Shown here in pieces: positions 6,053 to 14,266 of a DNA stretch of 14,569 nucleotides. The position numbers were made by a program, and so were the translations under genes. Each line of letters starts with the position of its first letter. The stretch's first letter is position 1. The notes beneath the pieces are model-generated. The model worked only from the letters and a program-made list of their open reading frames with translations, made no database searches and was not told where the DNA came from. This DNA is from CAZWAP01 sp964632005. Lineage in GTDB: Bacteria; Planctomycetota; Phycisphaerae; Sedimentisphaerales; Anaerobacaceae. The stretch is from assembly GCA_964632005.1 (NCBI GenBank), contig CAZWAP010000054.1, positions 1 to 14,569 of the forward strand. Reading direction: 5' to 3'.

Positions 6053-7225
6053 TCAGCGTATCTTCAGTGTTGCCAGGGCCAGCGCCGCAAAGGCCGCCGC
6101 CAGCAGCCAGAAGCGCACCACGACCTGGGGCTCGCTCCAGCCGATCAGGTGAAAGTGGTGGTGGATCGGGGCACATCTGAAAAGGCGTTTGCCGCCGGTG
6201 TATTTGAAATAGCCAACCTGGAGCACCACACTGCCCAGCTCGATAACGAACACGCCCCCGATAATCAGGAGCAAGATCTCGTTTCTCGTCACCAGGGCTC
6301 CGTAGCCCATCGCCGCCCCGAGCGGGAGCGAGCCGACGTCTCCCATAAATGCCTGGGCGGGGTGGCAATTGAACCACAAGAAGCCGAGGACGGCCCCGAA
6401 GGTTGCCGAGAAGAAGATGCTCAGCTCTCCTGCCTGGGGTATGTGCGGGATCAGCAGATAGCTGGACCAGGTTACCGGTGTTGTCCGGCCCATCGTCTCT
6501 GAGGCCACGTAACAGAGAATCGCCAGTACAAACGAGACGATGGCGACGCAGCCGGCCGCCAGGCCATCCATTCCATCGGCGAGGTTGACGGCGTTACTGG
6601 TGGCCGAGAGGTAGAAGATCGCCAGAAGGATGAAGACCCAGGTCGGCATCGACGATCCCGGCGCCTGTGGGATGGGATTCTTGTAGAACGGCAACCAGAG
6701 TCGCCTGGCGTCCTCTATGTTGACGAAGTCCGCGTAGAGGAATGAGGCCACCAGGACGGCCCCTCCGATCTGGAAGATGAGCTTCTCCCAGGCCTTAAGC
6801 CCACTTCTGCTGCGGTGGCGGGCGCCGGCGGTAAGCTTGAGCCAGTCGTCAACGCCGCCGAGGGCCCCGAACCAGACCATCACAAAGATCGCCTTGTGAA
6901 CGAAGGGATTGTACAGTTTATCGTACGGGTCGTAGAACTGGGCCCACAGAAGCGTGGCGGTTATCACGGAGATCAAGATTATCAATCCCCCCATAGTCGG
7001 CGTGTTGGCCTTTTCCTTTGTCAGTTCGTTCAGGGTGGCATGGTAGAACTCGGGACGATCGCCGATCTTCTTGCGCATCAGCCAACGTATAATTTTCGGG
7101 CCGATCAAAATCGCAATCAGGAAGCCTGTCAGCATTGCCGATACCGACCGGAACAAGACGTTCTGGTAGGCATAGAAGCCCAGCCGTCCCCCGGCCTTAA
7201 TGTACCATAGCAGATGGTAGATCAT
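6053..7225 (-). CDS. mraY: Phospho-N-acetylmuramoyl-pentapeptide transferase (MraY)
   Basis: A 390-residue polytopic membrane enzyme that transfers phospho-MurNAc-pentapeptide from UDP to undecaprenyl phosphate, making lipid I. It is the first membrane step of peptidoglycan synthesis. The family signatures are in order: KANTPTMGGL (72-81), the Asp pair in GGVDDWLKL (D126-D127), NAVNLADGMDGLA (211-223), the catalytic or Mg-binding Asp in MGDVGSLPLG (D296), and the HHH motif in APIHHHFHLIGWSE (355-357). Around ten hydrophobic helices surround these. The start at 7225 gives the usual MraY N-terminus and has GGAGAG a few nt upstream. An in-frame start at 7282 would overlap murF and add a charged extension unlike the family. 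It is last in the visible murE-murF-mraY operon, 49 nt after murF. It converges with the small membrane gene, with no obvious terminator in the 69-nt gap and no murD after it. Confidence 0.96.
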   Translation of the reverse strand: MIYHLLWYIKAGGRLGFYAYQNVLFRSVSAMLTGFLIAILIGPKIIRWLMRKKIGDRPEFYHATLNELTKEKANTPTMGGLIILISVITATLLWAQFYDPYDKLYNPFVHKAIFVMVWFGALGGVDDWLKLTAGARHRSRSGLKAWEKLIFQIGGAVLVASFLYADFVNIEDARRLWLPFYKNPIPQAPGSSMPTWVFILLAIFYLSATSNAVNLADGMDGLAAGCVAIVSFVLAILCYVASETMGRTTPVTWSSYLLIPHIPQAGELSIFFSATFGAVLGFLWFNCHPAQAFMGDVGSLPLGAAMGYGALVTRNEILLLIIGGVFVIELGSVVLQVGYFKYTGGKRLFRCAPIHHHFHLIGWSEPQVVVRFWLLAAAFAALALATLKIR

Positions 7226-7274
7226 CGTTGCTCTCCGGCCCTGCCCCAGGCTAAATAGAGCGCGGATACGCGCG

Positions 7275-8678
7275 CTACGCAAAAAGCTCTTTGAGCCTAT
7301 CCACAGCCAGTTCCAGCCCGACCGACCGTGAACCTTTGACCAGTATTATATCGTAATCTTTTATCAATCCGTGCAGATTATTGCAGGCCGAAGCTGCATC
7401 GCCGAAGCATTCGGTCTTCAGGTTGTAATCAGCGATTTTCGTGGCGTGCTCGGCGGCGATGCGGGCGAGCCGGCCGACGGCTATCAACAACTTCACCTTT
7501 GCCCGCGCGATGGAAGCACCAAGAGAGGCGTGCAGGCGGTCGGCATCGCGTCCAAGCTCAGCCATATCTCCGCAGATAAATACGAGCCTGCGTCGCTTCT
7601 GCGAGCCGAGAGTTTTGAGGATATCCAGCGCGTTTTGCATCGAAGCAGGGTTGGCGTTGTAGCAATCGTTCAAGACCGTCAACGTGCCGATGTTCAACGG
7701 CTCTGCGCGCATAGCGACCGGCGGGAAGCTCTGGACGGCAGCGGCGAAATCCTCGATACCAATGCCGAGCTTGCTGCAAACGGCCCAGGCCGCAAGTGCG
7801 TTCTCGACATTTCCCGTTCCCGGCAGCGGCAGGCGAATCTGCACGCTATCGATGGTAAACCGGCTGCTCAGGCCCTCGCAACGCACATCCTCGGCGCGGT
7901 ACCGCGCGGTCTCTGATCGGCCGAACGTCACGAATTCGAGACCCCTGGCCCCACAGGCATCCACCAAGCCGGCAGAATCGGCGTTGACGATCAGCGTTCC
8001 GCCAGGGTCGAGCCCCTCGGATATTGCGAGCTTCTCCGTGACGATCGCCGCCAGGTCGCCGAAACCCTCCAGGTGGGCGGGGTGTACATTTGTTACCACC
8101 GCGATATCGGGTAGCGTGATCCTCGTCAGATAGGCGATCTCGCCCGGATGGTTGCTGCCAAGCTCGGCGACAACGATCTGGTCGTCCGGGTCGGCCGAGA
8201 GGAGCGTCAGGGGCACGCCGATATTGTTGTTGAAGCTCCGGGGTGATTGGTGGACGCGAAAGTGCCGGCCCAGAACGTGGGCGACTATTTGCCTTGTTGT
8301 GGTCTTGCCGACCGAGCCGGTTATCGCAACGACCGTAAAACCGGCTTGCTTGCGGTACTGTCCGGCAAGCTGGCCGAGCGCCGCAACGGTATCGCGAACC
8401 CTGAGCAGACACTTTCCGGCGGGCGTGGAATGGCCGGGGGGCCTGTCGATGACTGCACAGACGGCCCCTCGCTCGTAGGCCTCGCGGAGATAGTCGTGGC
8501 CGTCGAAGCGCTTCCCGCGGACGGCAAAGAAGCAATCACCGGCCCTGATGGTCCGTGAGTCGGTGCTGACCCGCGTACAAATCAAATCTGGCCTGGCCCG
8601 GCGCCGGTCGGCTGCGGCGGGCTGCACAATTTGTGCGTTTATTATCCGGGCCAGGGTTGCGAGGGAAAACTCTTTCAT
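7275..8678 (-). CDS. murF: UDP-MurNAc-tripeptide--D-alanyl-D-alanine ligase (MurF)
   Basis: A 467-residue Mur ligase that adds D-Ala-D-Ala to UDP-MurNAc-tripeptide with ATP in the cytoplasm, completing the pentapeptide precursor. The three Mur-ligase domains can be followed: a UDP-substrate-binding N-terminal part with STDSRTIRAGDCFFAVRG (38-55), the central ATPase with P-loop GSVGKTTT (121-128), NNNIGVPLTLL (150-160) and AELGSNHPGEI (171-181), and the C-terminal domain with NDCYNANPASMQNALDIL, ICGDMAELG and VKGSRSVGLE. The NNNIGVP and DCYNANP motifs separate it from MurC, MurD and MurE. Its ATG overlaps the TGA of murE by 4 nt (8675-8678). With no clear Shine-Dalgarno sequence, this points to translational coupling. 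Length and motifs are normal and nothing is missing. Confidence 0.96.
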   Translation of the reverse strand: MKEFSLATLARIINAQIVQPAAADRRRARPDLICTRVSTDSRTIRAGDCFFAVRGKRFDGHDYLREAYERGAVCAVIDRPPGHSTPAGKCLLRVRDTVAALGQLAGQYRKQAGFTVVAITGSVGKTTTRQIVAHVLGRHFRVHQSPRSFNNNIGVPLTLLSADPDDQIVVAELGSNHPGEIAYLTRITLPDIAVVTNVHPAHLEGFGDLAAIVTEKLAISEGLDPGGTLIVNADSAGLVDACGARGLEFVTFGRSETARYRAEDVRCEGLSSRFTIDSVQIRLPLPGTGNVENALAAWAVCSKLGIGIEDFAAAVQSFPPVAMRAEPLNIGTLTVLNDCYNANPASMQNALDILKTLGSQKRRRLVFICGDMAELGRDADRLHASLGASIARAKVKLLIAVGRLARIAAEHATKIADYNLKTECFGDAASACNNLHGLIKDYDIILVKGSRSVGLELAVDRLKELFA

Positions 8679-10174
8679 CCTGAGCTTATTAGAAACTCTT
8701 CGACGACTTCCCTGTCACTGAAGTGAAATTTTTGCTCGCCGATGATTTGATACGTCTCGTGTCCTTTGCCGGCGATAAGGAGGATATCACCTTCTCTGGC
8801 GGTCTTTATCGCCAGTTGAATAGCCCTTTTCCTGTCCGGCTCGACGAGGATGGTCTTGAGTGCGGTGGTCTGCCCGTTGCGGGGGTCGGCGTCGCAGTCG
8901 GGCGCGCGGGAAAGGGGAGGGTTCTCGAAGCCAGCGAGGATCTCGGTTATTATGGTCTCTGGCGGCTCCGTACGCGGATTATCGCTGGTTACCACCACAA
9001 TATCGGCAAGCTGTTCGGCCACGCGGGCCATGCGGGGTCGTTTCGTCCTGTCCCGGTCGCCCCCGCAGCCGAAAACCACGATCAGCCTGCCCTTGGAGAG
9101 CGGCTGGAGGGTCTGCAAAACGTTCTTCAAGGCGTCGTCGGTATGGGCGTAGTCAATCAGGACGGAAAAATCACCGCCCCAGTCAACCTTCTCCAGTCGG
9201 CCTGGTATGACCTGGACCGCCGAGAGGCCCTGGGCAATCGTCTTCAGGTCCAGCCCGGCTGCGAGGCAGAGGCCGGCGGCAGCGAGGCAGTTGGAGACGT
9301 TGTACCGGCCGAGCAGCGGCGTCTTGACTTCGAGCGTCTGCCCAGCGTATGCCAGGAGAAAGGTTGTCCCGGCGGTGTCCATAGATTTGACCTGGGCGTT
9401 AAGCTCGGCAGGTGCGTCGACGGCATACCAGAGAATAGCGGCGTCGGTTTGCCGGGCAATAATCCGGGAGTGCGGGGACTGCTTGTTCAGCACGGCCACG
9501 GCGTCCGGGCGGAGGAGCTTGAAGAGCCTGGCCTTGGCGGCCAGGTAGTTCCGCTGTGTGCGGTGATAGTCCAGGTGGTCGCCGGCGAGGTTTGTGAAGG
9601 CGGCGGCCGTGAAGCTGAGGCCCGCAAGGCGGCTCTGCGAGAGGGCGTGACTGCTGGCCTCGACGACCATATACTTTACACCGCACTGAACCATTCTCGC
9701 GGTCATCTCGGCGATCGCCAGGCAATCGGGCGTGGTGAGGGTGGCCTCGTGGATTTCGCCGGAGCAGGTATCATAGATAACGGTACCGATCAGTCCACAC
9801 TTGAGGCCGGCCTGCTGAAATACGGAGCGGACGAGAAAGGCGACGGTGGTCTTTCCGTTCGTTCCGGTCACCGCGAGGGAGCTCAAGCGAGCGGCGGGGT
9901 TGCCCACGGCCGCCATCGCAAGTAGTGCCGCGGCCTCGGCTGAATCCTCAACGAGCACCATCCGGGTCGGGTCGATGCGGCAGCGGTCGGGCGCGGACCG
10001 GCCGACGATGTACTCGGCCCCGCGGGCGATGGCCTGGTCGATGAAATCATGGCCGTCGCAGACCGTCCCGGGGACGGCTACAAATATATCGCCGGGCCTG
10101 ACCAGACGTGAATCAATGCGGACAGGGGGCCCGTTTTCCGACGAGACCAAAGCCAGTAGTTCATCGAACGTCAT
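8675..10174 (-). CDS. murE: UDP-MurNAc-dipeptide--meso-diaminopimelate ligase (MurE)
   Basis: A 499-residue Mur ligase that adds the third amino acid to UDP-MurNAc-L-Ala-D-Glu. Motifs: VRIDSRLVRPGDIFVAVPG (18-36) in the UDP-binding domain, P-loop GTNGKTT (104-110), TTPD (147-150), EASSHAL (172-178), NLAGDHLDYH (195-204), the lysine likely to be carbamylated in AAKARLF (K214), DYAHTDDAL (341-349) and GKGHE (469-473). The DNPR motif (398-401) marks enzymes that use meso-diaminopimelate rather than lysine, so a DAP-type peptidoglycan is inferred. The start at 10174 gives a family-like N-terminus and lies about 25 nt below a good promoter. The frame stays open to 10588, but that extension has no family resemblance and runs across the promoter and into the divergent gene. 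There is no strong RBS at the chosen ATG. It is first in the murE-murF-mraY operon. Confidence 0.95.
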   Translation of the reverse strand: MTFDELLALVSSENGPPVRIDSRLVRPGDIFVAVPGTVCDGHDFIDQAIARGAEYIVGRSAPDRCRIDPTRMVLVEDSAEAAALLAMAAVGNPAARLSSLAVTGTNGKTTVAFLVRSVFQQAGLKCGLIGTVIYDTCSGEIHEATLTTPDCLAIAEMTARMVQCGVKYMVVEASSHALSQSRLAGLSFTAAAFTNLAGDHLDYHRTQRNYLAAKARLFKLLRPDAVAVLNKQSPHSRIIARQTDAAILWYAVDAPAELNAQVKSMDTAGTTFLLAYAGQTLEVKTPLLGRYNVSNCLAAAGLCLAAGLDLKTIAQGLSAVQVIPGRLEKVDWGGDFSVLIDYAHTDDALKNVLQTLQPLSKGRLIVVFGCGGDRDRTKRPRMARVAEQLADIVVVTSDNPRTEPPETIITEILAGFENPPLSRAPDCDADPRNGQTTALKTILVEPDRKRAIQLAIKTAREGDILLIAGKGHETYQIIGEQKFHFSDREVVEEFLISSG

Positions 10175-10202
10175 AGGCAGCAACACATACGAACCTCGGG
10201 CT

Positions 10203-10230
10203 ATTTTATCTTGAGAGCCGAGTAATTCAA
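10203..10230 (-). promoter_or_regulatory. Candidate sigma-70 promoter of the murE-murF-mraY operon
   Basis: On the minus strand TTGAAT (10225-10230) and TAAAAT (10203-10208) are spaced by 16 nt. They match the consensus at 4 of 6 and 5 of 6 positions. The transcription start would fall near 10196, about 20 nt before the murE ATG. This independently supports the start at 10174 rather than the longer frame. Confidence 0.5.
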
Positions 10231-10314
10231 CCGTCGGCCCGGCCGGCTGCATCGCGGCGGGCGGATAATTCAATGCCCGCCGATAATTCCGGTGGGAATG
10301 GTCGGTCGAGGGTT

Positions 10315-10320
10315 TATAAT
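10315..10320 (+). promoter_or_regulatory. Consensus -10 element upstream of the lipoprotein gene
   Basis: A perfect TATAAT lies 120 nt before the lipoprotein ATG in the divergent murE spacer. No TTGACA-like element is found 16-18 nt upstream and there is no extended TG. It would therefore need an activator or be a weak promoter, and it may be chance. Confidence 0.25.
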
Positions 10321-10439
10321 GGCCGGTGGCGACAAGATGCCTGAGCACGCAAGAAGGATACAGATCCCCAAAGAAAGTGTTTTGCCGCCGTTGGAAGGCA
10401 GCGGGACCGGGGGTCATCAGAAGGTATGGGAGTTCGAGT

Positions 10440-11966
10440 ATGAGAGTGAACCGGCTGACAGGCGTTTGCGTGATTATCATATTGCTCGGTGCGGGGTGCA
10501 AAGAAAAGCCCGAGGCCGTCACGGTCGAAGAGCCCAAGAAAACCCCCACGAGCGAGACGGAGTACTTTGCCGTTTTTATGGAGGGCAAGAAGGTGGGCTA
10601 CGCGATCCAGAGTCGCCGTCAGAGCGACGGCAAGGTAACCACCACCGAAGAGGTTAGTATCACGATGAATCGAGCGGGTGTGCCCATAACCATTAACACC
10701 GCCGAGACAAGCATAGAAACTGCCGAGGGCAAACCGCTTGGTTTCGAGGCCACGCAGAAATTAGGGGCGATGGAGATGAAGGTGGTCGGCACCGTGGACG
10801 AGGACGGGATGGTCAAGATAACCACCAGCTCGATGGGTGGGGAGGCGAGCGATGCGCTGGTATGGCCCCAAGGCGCTATGATGGCCGAGGGACTTCGCCT
10901 GCTGGCAGAAGAAAAGGGGCTGAAAGCGGGGGTGGAGTATGATGCTAAGATATTCAGCGCCGCGATGATGCAGGCGGTCGATGCCCACATACGCGTCGGC
11001 GGCAAAGAGGAGGTTGACCTACTCGGCCGGGTCGTGCCTCTGACGGAGGTAGTCACCACGATGAATATGCCCGGCGCGGGCGAGATCACCAGCACCAGCT
11101 ACGTGGACGACCAGCTCCGTGTGCAGAAGAACCTGGTGCCCATCGCCGGTATGCAGATCGAGATGGTCGCCTGCGCCAAGGAATTTGCGTTGGGTAAGAA
11201 CGACGTGTTCGAGGTGATCAACAAGCTATTTTTGGCGTCGCCGGTCCCGCTGGACAATCCCGACGGCGCTGCGGCCATCACCTACACGTTAAGCCCCCTG
11301 GAAGGGGGGGAGCTGAACATACCCTCTACGGACAACCAGCAAGTGCACACGGGCCCGGACGGCAAGGTTACGGTAACCGTCAGGCCGGTCGCCGCGTCTT
11401 CTGGCCAGCAGTTCCCATACGCGGGAAACGACGAGGCGGTCGCTGCAGCGACAAAACCGAACAGATTCCTCCAGAGCGAGGACGAGCAGATTGTTCGCCT
11501 TGCCCGCAAGGCCATCGGGGGCACCAAAGACGCGGCCGAGGCGGTCAAGAGAATCGAGCAGTTCGTAGCCGAGTACATCGACAACAAGGACCTGTCGATA
11601 GGTTATGCCTCCGCGGCGGAGGTGGCGGCCAGCCGACAGGGCGATTGCAGCGAGCACGCCGTGCTTACCGCTGCGATGTGCCGTGCCGTAGGGATACCGG
11701 CCCGGGTAGTAACCGGTGTGGCCTACGTGGATGACTGGTCCGGTCTGCAGGGCTTTGGGGGACACGCCTGGGTGGAGGCGTACGTGGGCCGACGCACGGG
11801 CCGATGGGTTGGACTGGACGCGACATTCAAGGGCACAGGACGCGGCGGGTACGGGCCCGGCCATATCGCCCTGGCGATCGGCGACGGTGAGCCAGCCGAC
11901 TTCTTCAACCTGGCAGCAACGCTGGGCAAATTCAAAATCGACAAGGTAGAGGTTGACAGGAGGTAG
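10440..11966 (+). CDS. Transglutaminase-like cysteine peptidase lipoprotein
   Basis: 508 residues from ATG 10440, with GGGAG (10428-10432) 7 nt upstream. The first 20 residues are a signal peptide ending in LLGAGC, so C20 is probably lipidated. Gly at -3 makes the lipobox slightly off consensus. Residues of about 35-300 form a charged, beta-rich region typical of exported proteins (YFAVFMEGKKVGYAIQS and following), with no family recognised. The C-terminal third is a transglutaminase-like core with a complete triad: C403 in QGDCSEHAV, H442 in GGHAWVEAYV and D460 in GLDATF. Such domains cleave or crosslink peptides, and the exact reaction cannot be told from sequence. It is divergent from murE across a 265-nt spacer and convergent with recJ. 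A start at 10326 is in frame but would bury the signal peptide. An envelope role is inferred from the lipoprotein signal. Confidence 0.88.
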   Translation: MRVNRLTGVCVIIILLGAGCKEKPEAVTVEEPKKTPTSETEYFAVFMEGKKVGYAIQSRRQSDGKVTTTEEVSITMNRAGVPITINTAETSIETAEGKPLGFEATQKLGAMEMKVVGTVDEDGMVKITTSSMGGEASDALVWPQGAMMAEGLRLLAEEKGLKAGVEYDAKIFSAAMMQAVDAHIRVGGKEEVDLLGRVVPLTEVVTTMNMPGAGEITSTSYVDDQLRVQKNLVPIAGMQIEMVACAKEFALGKNDVFEVINKLFLASPVPLDNPDGAAAITYTLSPLEGGELNIPSTDNQQVHTGPDGKVTVTVRPVAASSGQQFPYAGNDEAVAAATKPNRFLQSEDEQIVRLARKAIGGTKDAAEAVKRIEQFVAEYIDNKDLSIGYASAAEVAASRQGDCSEHAVLTAAMCRAVGIPARVVTGVAYVDDWSGLQGFGGHAWVEAYVGRRTGRWVGLDATFKGTGRGGYGPGHIALAIGDGEPADFFNLAATLGKFKIDKVEVDRR

Positions 11967-12055
11967 GCGTAGGCCCGGGCTTTTGTAAGAACGGCCTGCA
12001 GGCCAACGATGGCGAAGAAAGAAGCTCGCGGAGGAGGCAGCGCAGCGACAGGCCG

Positions 12056-13822
12056 CTAAAACTGCACATCAACCAGGACGAATTCGACGTTGCTGCTGCC
12101 GTTATACGTGTTGATCTGCGGCTGGTAAGCGATGTCGAAGAACTCGTGGTCGAGGAGCGTTTTTTCCAGTTTTCCCATCCTGAACCCTATGCAGCGGACC
12201 GCGGTAACGCCGTCCGTAACCGTAAGTTGCAGGTGGTCGCCGCCCGCACCGACCCTTCTCGGCGGGCCTGCAAGCCGCACGCCTCTGGTGGCAAAGACCG
12301 GTTCCGGATTGCCCTGCCCGAAAGGCCCAAGCATCTGGAGTTCAGCGACCAGTTCCCGGTGGAATTCACCGAGGCCGGCACAAGCGTCGATATCGAGCCT
12401 GGCGACCAGGTTTTCCTCTCTGAAGTTGTCTCTTGCGAACTGCTCGAAATCGGCTGCAAACTGCGGTATTCGGTCGGTCTGTATGGTGATGCCGGCGGCC
12501 ATCTCGTGGCCTCCGAAGCTATTGAGATGTTCCGAGCAGGCCTCGATGGCGGTGAGCAAACAAAAGCCTGGTACCGACCTTCCCGAGCCTTGCGCGATGC
12601 CGTCTTCGGAGGTGGTGTTTATCATTATTGCGGGCCGATAGAACCTCTCGACTATCCTTGAAGCGACGATGCCGATGACCCCGGTGTGCCAGTCTTCGGC
12701 GGCCAAGACGATGGTTCTGCGGTCGGGATGGTTGGCGCCGCTTTCGATGATCATCCTGCATGCCTGCTTGAATATCTTTCGCTCGCACTGCCGGCGGAGT
12801 GCGTTTTGTGCCTTGAGATACTCGGCTATTTGCATCGACCGCAGCGGGCTTTCGCTCGTAAGCAGCTCGACCGCCAGCCTTGCGTGGCCCATTCGCCCGG
12901 CGGCATTGAGCATCGGCGCCAGGCGAAAGCCGATATCGAAGCTGTCGAGTCCCCGGCCGGTCAGGCCGGCCGACTCAATAAGGGCCTGAATGCCGGTGAG
13001 CTTGCACGCGGCGAGGCTCTTGAGTCCGTAGCTCGCCAGGGCCCTGTTTTCTCCGCGGAGGTCCACGACATCGGCGATCGTTCCCATCGCGGCAAGGCTC
13101 GTGGCATTGAGCATAAAGTCTCTCAAGTGCGGTTCGAGCCGCTGGCCCGGCGTCAAGTCGTTGGCGATGGCCCAGGCGAGCTTGAAGGCTACCATCGCGC
13201 CGGCCGAGTCCTGATTTGGATACTCCTCGTCGAGGGCAGGATGCACTATGGCGGCGGCCCTTGGCGGCCTCGACTGCGGGGTGGAACGCATCCGGTGATG
13301 GTCGGTGATTATCAAATCAAGCCCTAATTCTGCGGCGAGCTCGGCCGAAGTAAACGCCGTTATGCCGCAATCGACCGTGATCAAAAGCTCGCTGCCTGCG
13401 GTGGCAAGCCCGCGAACGGCCTCGGCATTCAGGCCGTAACCTTCGTCAACACGATGCGGGATGTAATAGTCAACCTCGGCGCCGAGGAGCTGCAAAAGCT
13501 GCCAGAGGATTGCAACACCGGCGATGCCGTCCACGTCATAATCGCCGTAGATGGTTATCTTCTGCCTGCGCTCGAGGGCCTCTTTGATCCTTGCGACGGC
13601 GGCCTCGACCCCCGGCATCCGCTCCGGGGGTATAAGGTCGGTAAGTTTGGGCCTGAGAAAGGCCCGACCGTCCTGCTCGGCGGTTACACCGCGATTGATC
13701 AGCACCTGGGCCAGAAGAGGCGAAACGTTTAGCGACCTGGCGAGTTCCGCGGCGCGGCTGTCAGGCGACCTGACCACCCATTGCCTCTTCAGTCCATCCG
13801 TGGTCGGTCCGGAAAGCGGCAT
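12056..13822 (-). CDS. recJ: Single-stranded-DNA-specific exonuclease RecJ
   Basis: 588 residues, close to the usual RecJ length. RecJ is a 5'-3' single-strand exonuclease of the DHH phosphoesterase superfamily, acting in recombinational repair, mismatch repair and rescue of stalled forks. The metal-binding motifs are intact: YGDYDVDGIAG (92-102), ITVDCGITA (148-156), TDHH (173-176) and MGTIADVVDL (246-255). Then come LAPMLNAAGRMGHA (301-314), the DHHA1-type region WHTGVIGIVASRI (378-390), GSGRSVPG (412-419), SFGGHEMAAG (435-444), and GPFGQGNPEPVF (499-510) leading into the C-terminal OB-like domain. The ATG at 13822 is preceded by AGGA about 10 nt upstream. A longer in-frame start at 13909 adds 29 unconserved residues. 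It converges with the lipoprotein gene (89-nt gap, no clear terminator) and is divergent from the secreted protein. No close operon partner is visible. Confidence 0.94.
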   Translation of the reverse strand: MPLSGPTTDGLKRQWVVRSPDSRAAELARSLNVSPLLAQVLINRGVTAEQDGRAFLRPKLTDLIPPERMPGVEAAVARIKEALERRQKITIYGDYDVDGIAGVAILWQLLQLLGAEVDYYIPHRVDEGYGLNAEAVRGLATAGSELLITVDCGITAFTSAELAAELGLDLIITDHHRMRSTPQSRPPRAAAIVHPALDEEYPNQDSAGAMVAFKLAWAIANDLTPGQRLEPHLRDFMLNATSLAAMGTIADVVDLRGENRALASYGLKSLAACKLTGIQALIESAGLTGRGLDSFDIGFRLAPMLNAAGRMGHARLAVELLTSESPLRSMQIAEYLKAQNALRRQCERKIFKQACRMIIESGANHPDRRTIVLAAEDWHTGVIGIVASRIVERFYRPAIMINTTSEDGIAQGSGRSVPGFCLLTAIEACSEHLNSFGGHEMAAGITIQTDRIPQFAADFEQFARDNFREENLVARLDIDACAGLGEFHRELVAELQMLGPFGQGNPEPVFATRGVRLAGPPRRVGAGGDHLQLTVTDGVTAVRCIGFRMGKLEKTLLDHEFFDIAYQPQINTYNGSSNVEFVLVDVQF

Positions 13823-14046
13823 TGGCGATGTATCCTGCAACTCAAAACGTAAAGAATGCGCCAACCGAAGACCGGCTCTGCAGGTCGTATCCGCCCCTTC
13901 AACGCCCAACGGGATACAGCACGACCCGGGAACCGAGGCCCGGCCTGTTGGCTTTTAGCGAGATCATACGAAACTCGCCGGCGTGCTTCAACTTCCGCAC
14001 GGCAAGGAATTCAGAATTTCTTGCTGGGCTGGCCAAGGATTTTTTC
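13823..14046. other. Divergent spacer upstream of recJ
   Basis: No coding frame here is convincing on either strand. The small open frames lack an RBS and have random composition. I found no strong sigma-70 promoter for recJ. The clearest element is the inverted repeat at 14000-14026. A TTTTTT run at 14040-14045 precedes the rightward promoter. Confidence 0.4.
14000..14026. repeat. Inverted repeat in the recJ upstream region
   Basis: GCAAGGAATT (14002-14011) pairs with AATTTCTTGC (14015-14024) through ten positions, one of them G-U, around a CAG loop. C14000-G14026 and G14001-U14025 extend it to 12 pairs. The T-run lies about 14 nt beyond the stem on the plus strand, too far for a standard terminator. 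It could be a protein-binding dyad or an RNA hairpin in a long recJ leader. Confidence 0.4.
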
Positions 14047-14075
14047 TTGAAATAGCCCGGCTGATGTGGTAGAAT
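14047..14075 (+). promoter_or_regulatory. Sigma-70 promoter of the secreted-protein gene
   Basis: TTGAAA (14047-14052) and TAGAAT (14070-14075) are separated by exactly 17 nt, each matching its consensus at 5 of 6 positions. It points rightward, and the predicted start is near 14082. The next substantial gene on this strand begins at 14384, implying a leader of about 300 nt. Confidence 0.6.
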
Positions 14076-14130
14076 TCGGTTTGTGCCGGTCTGTCGACTT
14101 CCTGGTCGAACTGGAAGGAGGCGAGCGAAG

Positions 14131-14202
14131 GTGAAAGCACATAAGGCTCCGCAGTACGAGGTAGGGCCGGCGGTGTGGGTGAACCTGGAGGCAGGCTTAT
14201 AG
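14131..14202 (+). CDS. Possible 23-codon leader ORF
   Basis: A GTG start at 14131 has AAGGAGG (14115-14121) 9 nt upstream, which is as good an RBS as any in the window. The frame reads MKAHKAPQYEVGPAVWVNLEAGL and ends at TAG 14200-14202. It lies in the long 5' leader of the secreted-protein gene, about 50 nt after the predicted transcription start. It has no run of one amino acid that would suggest classical attenuation. The same frame is open upstream to 14065 and includes another GTG at 14083. No homologue is known to me and the ORF could be chance. Confidence 0.25.
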   Translation: MKAHKAPQYEVGPAVWVNLEAGL

Positions 14203-14222
14203 GGCATTCGATCCCAGCTTCA

Positions 14223-14266
14223 GGCGGCAATTTACTTCGAGGTGCTGCCGGGGTCTCAAATACCCC
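14223..14266 (+). promoter_or_regulatory. Tandem hairpins in the long 5' leader
   Basis: GGCGGCA (14223-14229) pairs with TGCTGCC (14243-14249), one pair being G-U. Immediately after, GGGGT (14250-14254) pairs with ACCCC (14262-14266) across a 7-nt loop. Two adjacent stems inside a roughly 300-nt leader suggest a structured RNA. They match no riboswitch class I know, and no T-run follows, so a terminator is unlikely. Confidence 0.3.

Noticed and set aside
8723..9925. 400-codon open frame on the plus strand
   Set aside because: It is antisense to the well-supported murE. The glycine- and valine-rich translation is typical of the reverse complement of a high-GC gene, and no motif is present.
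11993..12004. Palindrome GGCCTGCAGGCC between the lipoprotein gene and recJ
   Set aside because: It is a perfect 12-bp palindrome but has no loop and no T-run, so it is not a terminator, and short GC palindromes are expected by chance here.
14098..14140. Similarity to the SRP RNA core (GGTC...GGAAGGA...AGC)
   Set aside because: The conserved asymmetric loop sequence and the flanking long stem of SRP RNA are absent. The GGAAGGAGG is better read as a Shine-Dalgarno sequence.
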